A stretch of DNA of 8,417 nucleotides. Source: an uncultured Prevotella sp. (GTDB lineage: Bacteria; Bacteroidota; Bacteroidia; Bacteroidales; Bacteroidaceae). Positions 6,661 to 8,417 of the stretch are shown here, piece after piece. Below the pieces are notes generated by a model. It was not told where the DNA came from. It searched no databases and saw nothing but the letters and a program-made list of their open reading frames with translations. The stretch is from contig USFX01000116.1 of NCBI GenBank assembly GCA_900553965.1, positions 1 to 8,417 on the forward strand. The letters are read 5' to 3'. A program made the translations under genes and the position numbers. Each line of letters opens with the position of its first letter. The stretch's first letter is position 1.

Positions 6661-8417
6661 TCAGAAACCGAGATTGAAGCCGATGGTCCAAGTGCGGGCT
6701 TGCGGATAAACACCCCAGTCGACGCCCAGCGACGTTCCGCCCGAAGAGATTTCGGGGTCGTAGCCGTGATACTTGGTGAAGGTCACGAGGTTCTCGGCCA
6801 TCACGTAGACGCGGAGATTGTCGACGAAGAACTTGCGGGTGATAGACTTCGGAAGAGTGTAGCCCAGAGAGATGTTCTTCAGACGCAGATAGCTGGCGTC
6901 GTTGACATAGAGGTCGGAGGAGACGAGGTTGCTCGTGTTTCCGAAGACGAAGCGGGGAATTTCGTTTGACGTGCCCTCGCCGGTCCAGCGGCCGAGCATC
7001 CATGACGGCAGGTTCTGATTGTTCTTGTCAACGCGCATGGTTGCGTCGAAGACGTCGTTGCCGGCCGTGCCCTGCCAGAACATCATGAAGTCGAAACCCT
7101 TCCACTCGGCGTTGAAGTTGAGACCGAAAGTCCAGTCGGGCATACCCTTACCAATCTTTGTCTTGTCGTCGTCGGTAATCTTGCCGTCACCGTTGACATC
7201 GACGAAGCGGAAGTCACCGGGAGCAGAGGGATTGACCAGCTCGCCGGCCTCGTTGGTGTGATAGAGAGCATTGTATGCGGCAGCCTCGTCGGCGTTCTGG
7301 AGAATGCCGTTGGTCTTGTAGCCATAGAAGTAGGGCCAGGGCTGACCGTTCTCAGCGCGTGTGAACGTACCGACGCCCATGAGGCTCTCATATTCCATCG
7401 TTCCGGTGGTGTTGCCGAGGTTGACCAGCTCGTTCTTCAGATAGGCGGCGTTGGCCTTGACGGCGAACTTGGCGTCAGCCACGTTCCACTTGTAGCCCAG
7501 CTCAAACTCAACACCGGAGTTCTTCATCTCGCCCACGTTGGCGACGGGCTTGTCCTTAGACACATAGTCAGGGATGGGGTTGTCCATCAGCATGCCGTTG
7601 GTCTTCTTCACGTAGTAGTCGACAGAGAAGGTCAGCGCATTGTTCAGGAAGGCAAAATCGATACCGAAGTCAGTCTGCTCGCTCTCCTCCCACTTCAGGT
7701 CGGGATTGGCCAGACCGCCGGCACGTGTACCGATATACTTCTGCGGGTCCTTTCCGAAGGCGGCGTTATAGGAGCCGGTTCCCGATGTATAGGCAGCATA
7801 GCGGAAGTTACCGATGGCCTCGTTACCGTTCTTACCCCAGCTGAAGCGTACCTTCATGTTGTTCATGATCTTCTTGACGGGCTGCATGAACGACTCGTTG
7901 GTGACGTTCCATCCGAGAGAGAACGAGGGGAAGGTGGCGTAGTGGTTGTTCGCTCCGAAGCGGCTCGAACCGTCACGGCGCACCGTGGCCTGAAGCATGT
8001 AGCGCTCGTCGTAGTTGTAGGACACACGGGCGAAGAGAGAAGCCAGCGTTGCCGTCTCCCACGGACCGGCACCAGCGCCGATCTCACCCTCACCGCTACC
8101 GGTGGCGTAGTCAACCCACGGGTGGTTCTCGTCAACGAGATAGTTCTTGCTGGCCGACACGCTGAAGCCCGTAGACTTCTTGGCCGACTGACCGAGCACG
8201 ACGCCGACGTCATGCTTACCGAACGTGCGAGCCCATGAGAGGACGTTCTCAATCTGCCATACGGTTCCGCGCTGAGACCATGAATTTGCACCGTCTTTAC
8301 CCCCCCAGTTGAAGGAAGCCGTTAAGTAATAAGGTGTTGTGTAGCCACGGTCAACACCGCGATAGACAACGTCGGCACCGTAGGATTTTGTGCGGTTTAC
8401 CTTGATGAGCGGTGTTG
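6661..8417 (-). CDS. susC: SusC-family TonB-dependent outer-membrane transporter, C-terminal part
   Basis: The frame is open from the right edge to the stop at 6661, giving about 584 residues. A full-length SusC is about 1000 residues, so the signal peptide, carboxypeptidase-like domain, plug and the first barrel strands are outside the window. The visible part begins TPLIKVNRTKSYGADVVYRG and continues with alternating barrel strands, for example FGKHDVGVVLGQSA, YMLQATVRRDGSSRFG, FPSFSLGWNV, VRFSWGKNGNE, LKWEESEQTDFGIDFAFL and SGVEFELGYKW. A calcium-loop-like DVNGDGKITDDD (bases about 7165-7200) and WTFGLNF follow. It ends with the strand ARTWTIGFNLGF, whose terminal Phe is the barrel-assembly signal. 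It imports oligosaccharides across the outer membrane using TonB energy, with SusD as lid. It is the first gene of the visible operon and no promoter is seen. Confidence 0.95.
   Translation of the reverse strand, partial: TPLIKVNRTKSYGADVVYRGVDRGYTTPYYLTASFNWGGKDGANSWSQRGTVWQIENVLSWARTFGKHDVGVVLGQSAKKSTGFSVSASKNYLVDENHPWVDYATGSGEGEIGAGAGPWETATLASLFARVSYNYDERYMLQATVRRDGSSRFGANNHYATFPSFSLGWNVTNESFMQPVKKIMNNMKVRFSWGKNGNEAIGNFRYAAYTSGTGSYNAAFGKDPQKYIGTRAGGLANPDLKWEESEQTDFGIDFAFLNNALTFSVDYYVKKTNGMLMDNPIPDYVSKDKPVANVGEMKNSGVEFELGYKWNVADAKFAVKANAAYLKNELVNLGNTTGTMEYESLMGVGTFTRAENGQPWPYFYGYKTNGILQNADEAAAYNALYHTNEAGELVNPSAPGDFRFVDVNGDGKITDDDKTKIGKGMPDWTFGLNFNAEWKGFDFMMFWQGTAGNDVFDATMRVDKNNQNLPSWMLGRWTGEGTSNEIPRFVFGNTSNLVSSDLYVNDASYLRLKNISLGYTLPKSITRKFFVDNLRVYVMAENLVTFTKYHGYDPEISSGGTSLGVDWGVYPQARTWTIGFNLGF

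Overview
The window looks like one end of a Bacteroidota (Bacteroidales) polysaccharide utilization locus. The evidence is a SusC-type TonB-dependent transporter directly followed by a SusD lipoprotein, lipoprotein signal peptides followed by acidic/serine-rich residues, a BACON domain, and AT-rich translation starts without clear Shine-Dalgarno sequences. Most genes are GC-rich, and the intergenic repeats resemble ones I recall from Prevotella-type genomes. A Prevotella/Segatella-like host is therefore my best guess, but it is inference, since no marker gene is present.

All recognisable genes are on the minus strand, so the locus reads from right to left. In transcription order they are: susC-like transporter (6661-8417, 5' end outside the window), susD-like lipoprotein (5038-6618), a SusE-position surface glycan-binding lipoprotein with two CBM4-like modules (3640-5010), a strong terminator-like hairpin (3571-3617), a BACON-GH16 endo-beta-glucanase lipoprotein (2301-3476), a GH5 glucanase with a type I signal peptide (1045-2277), a 785-base non-coding stretch full of repeats (260-1044), and the first 86 codons of a GH3 beta-glucosidase-like protein (1-259, continuing off the left edge).

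The enzyme set (GH16 laminarinase/lichenase type, GH5, GH3) with CBM4-like binding modules points to a beta-glucan, either laminarin-type beta-1,3-glucan or mixed-linkage beta-1,3/1,4-glucan. The likely scheme is as follows. GH16 cuts the polymer at the cell surface. The SusE-position protein and SusD hold the glycan, and SusC imports the fragments. GH5 and GH3, which carry signal peptidase I type leaders, finish the oligosaccharides in the periplasm. No regulator (HTCS, SusR or sigma/anti-sigma pair) lies in the window, and the operon promoter must be upstream of susC.

The part that ordinary annotation does not explain is 260-1044. It holds two direct copies of a roughly 155-base element with long terminal inverted repeats and an internal repeated 28-base unit. 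These copies flank a GC-rich block with its own direct repeat and hairpins. I found no clearly new biochemical system; the repeats and the intra-operon terminator are the items most worth following up.
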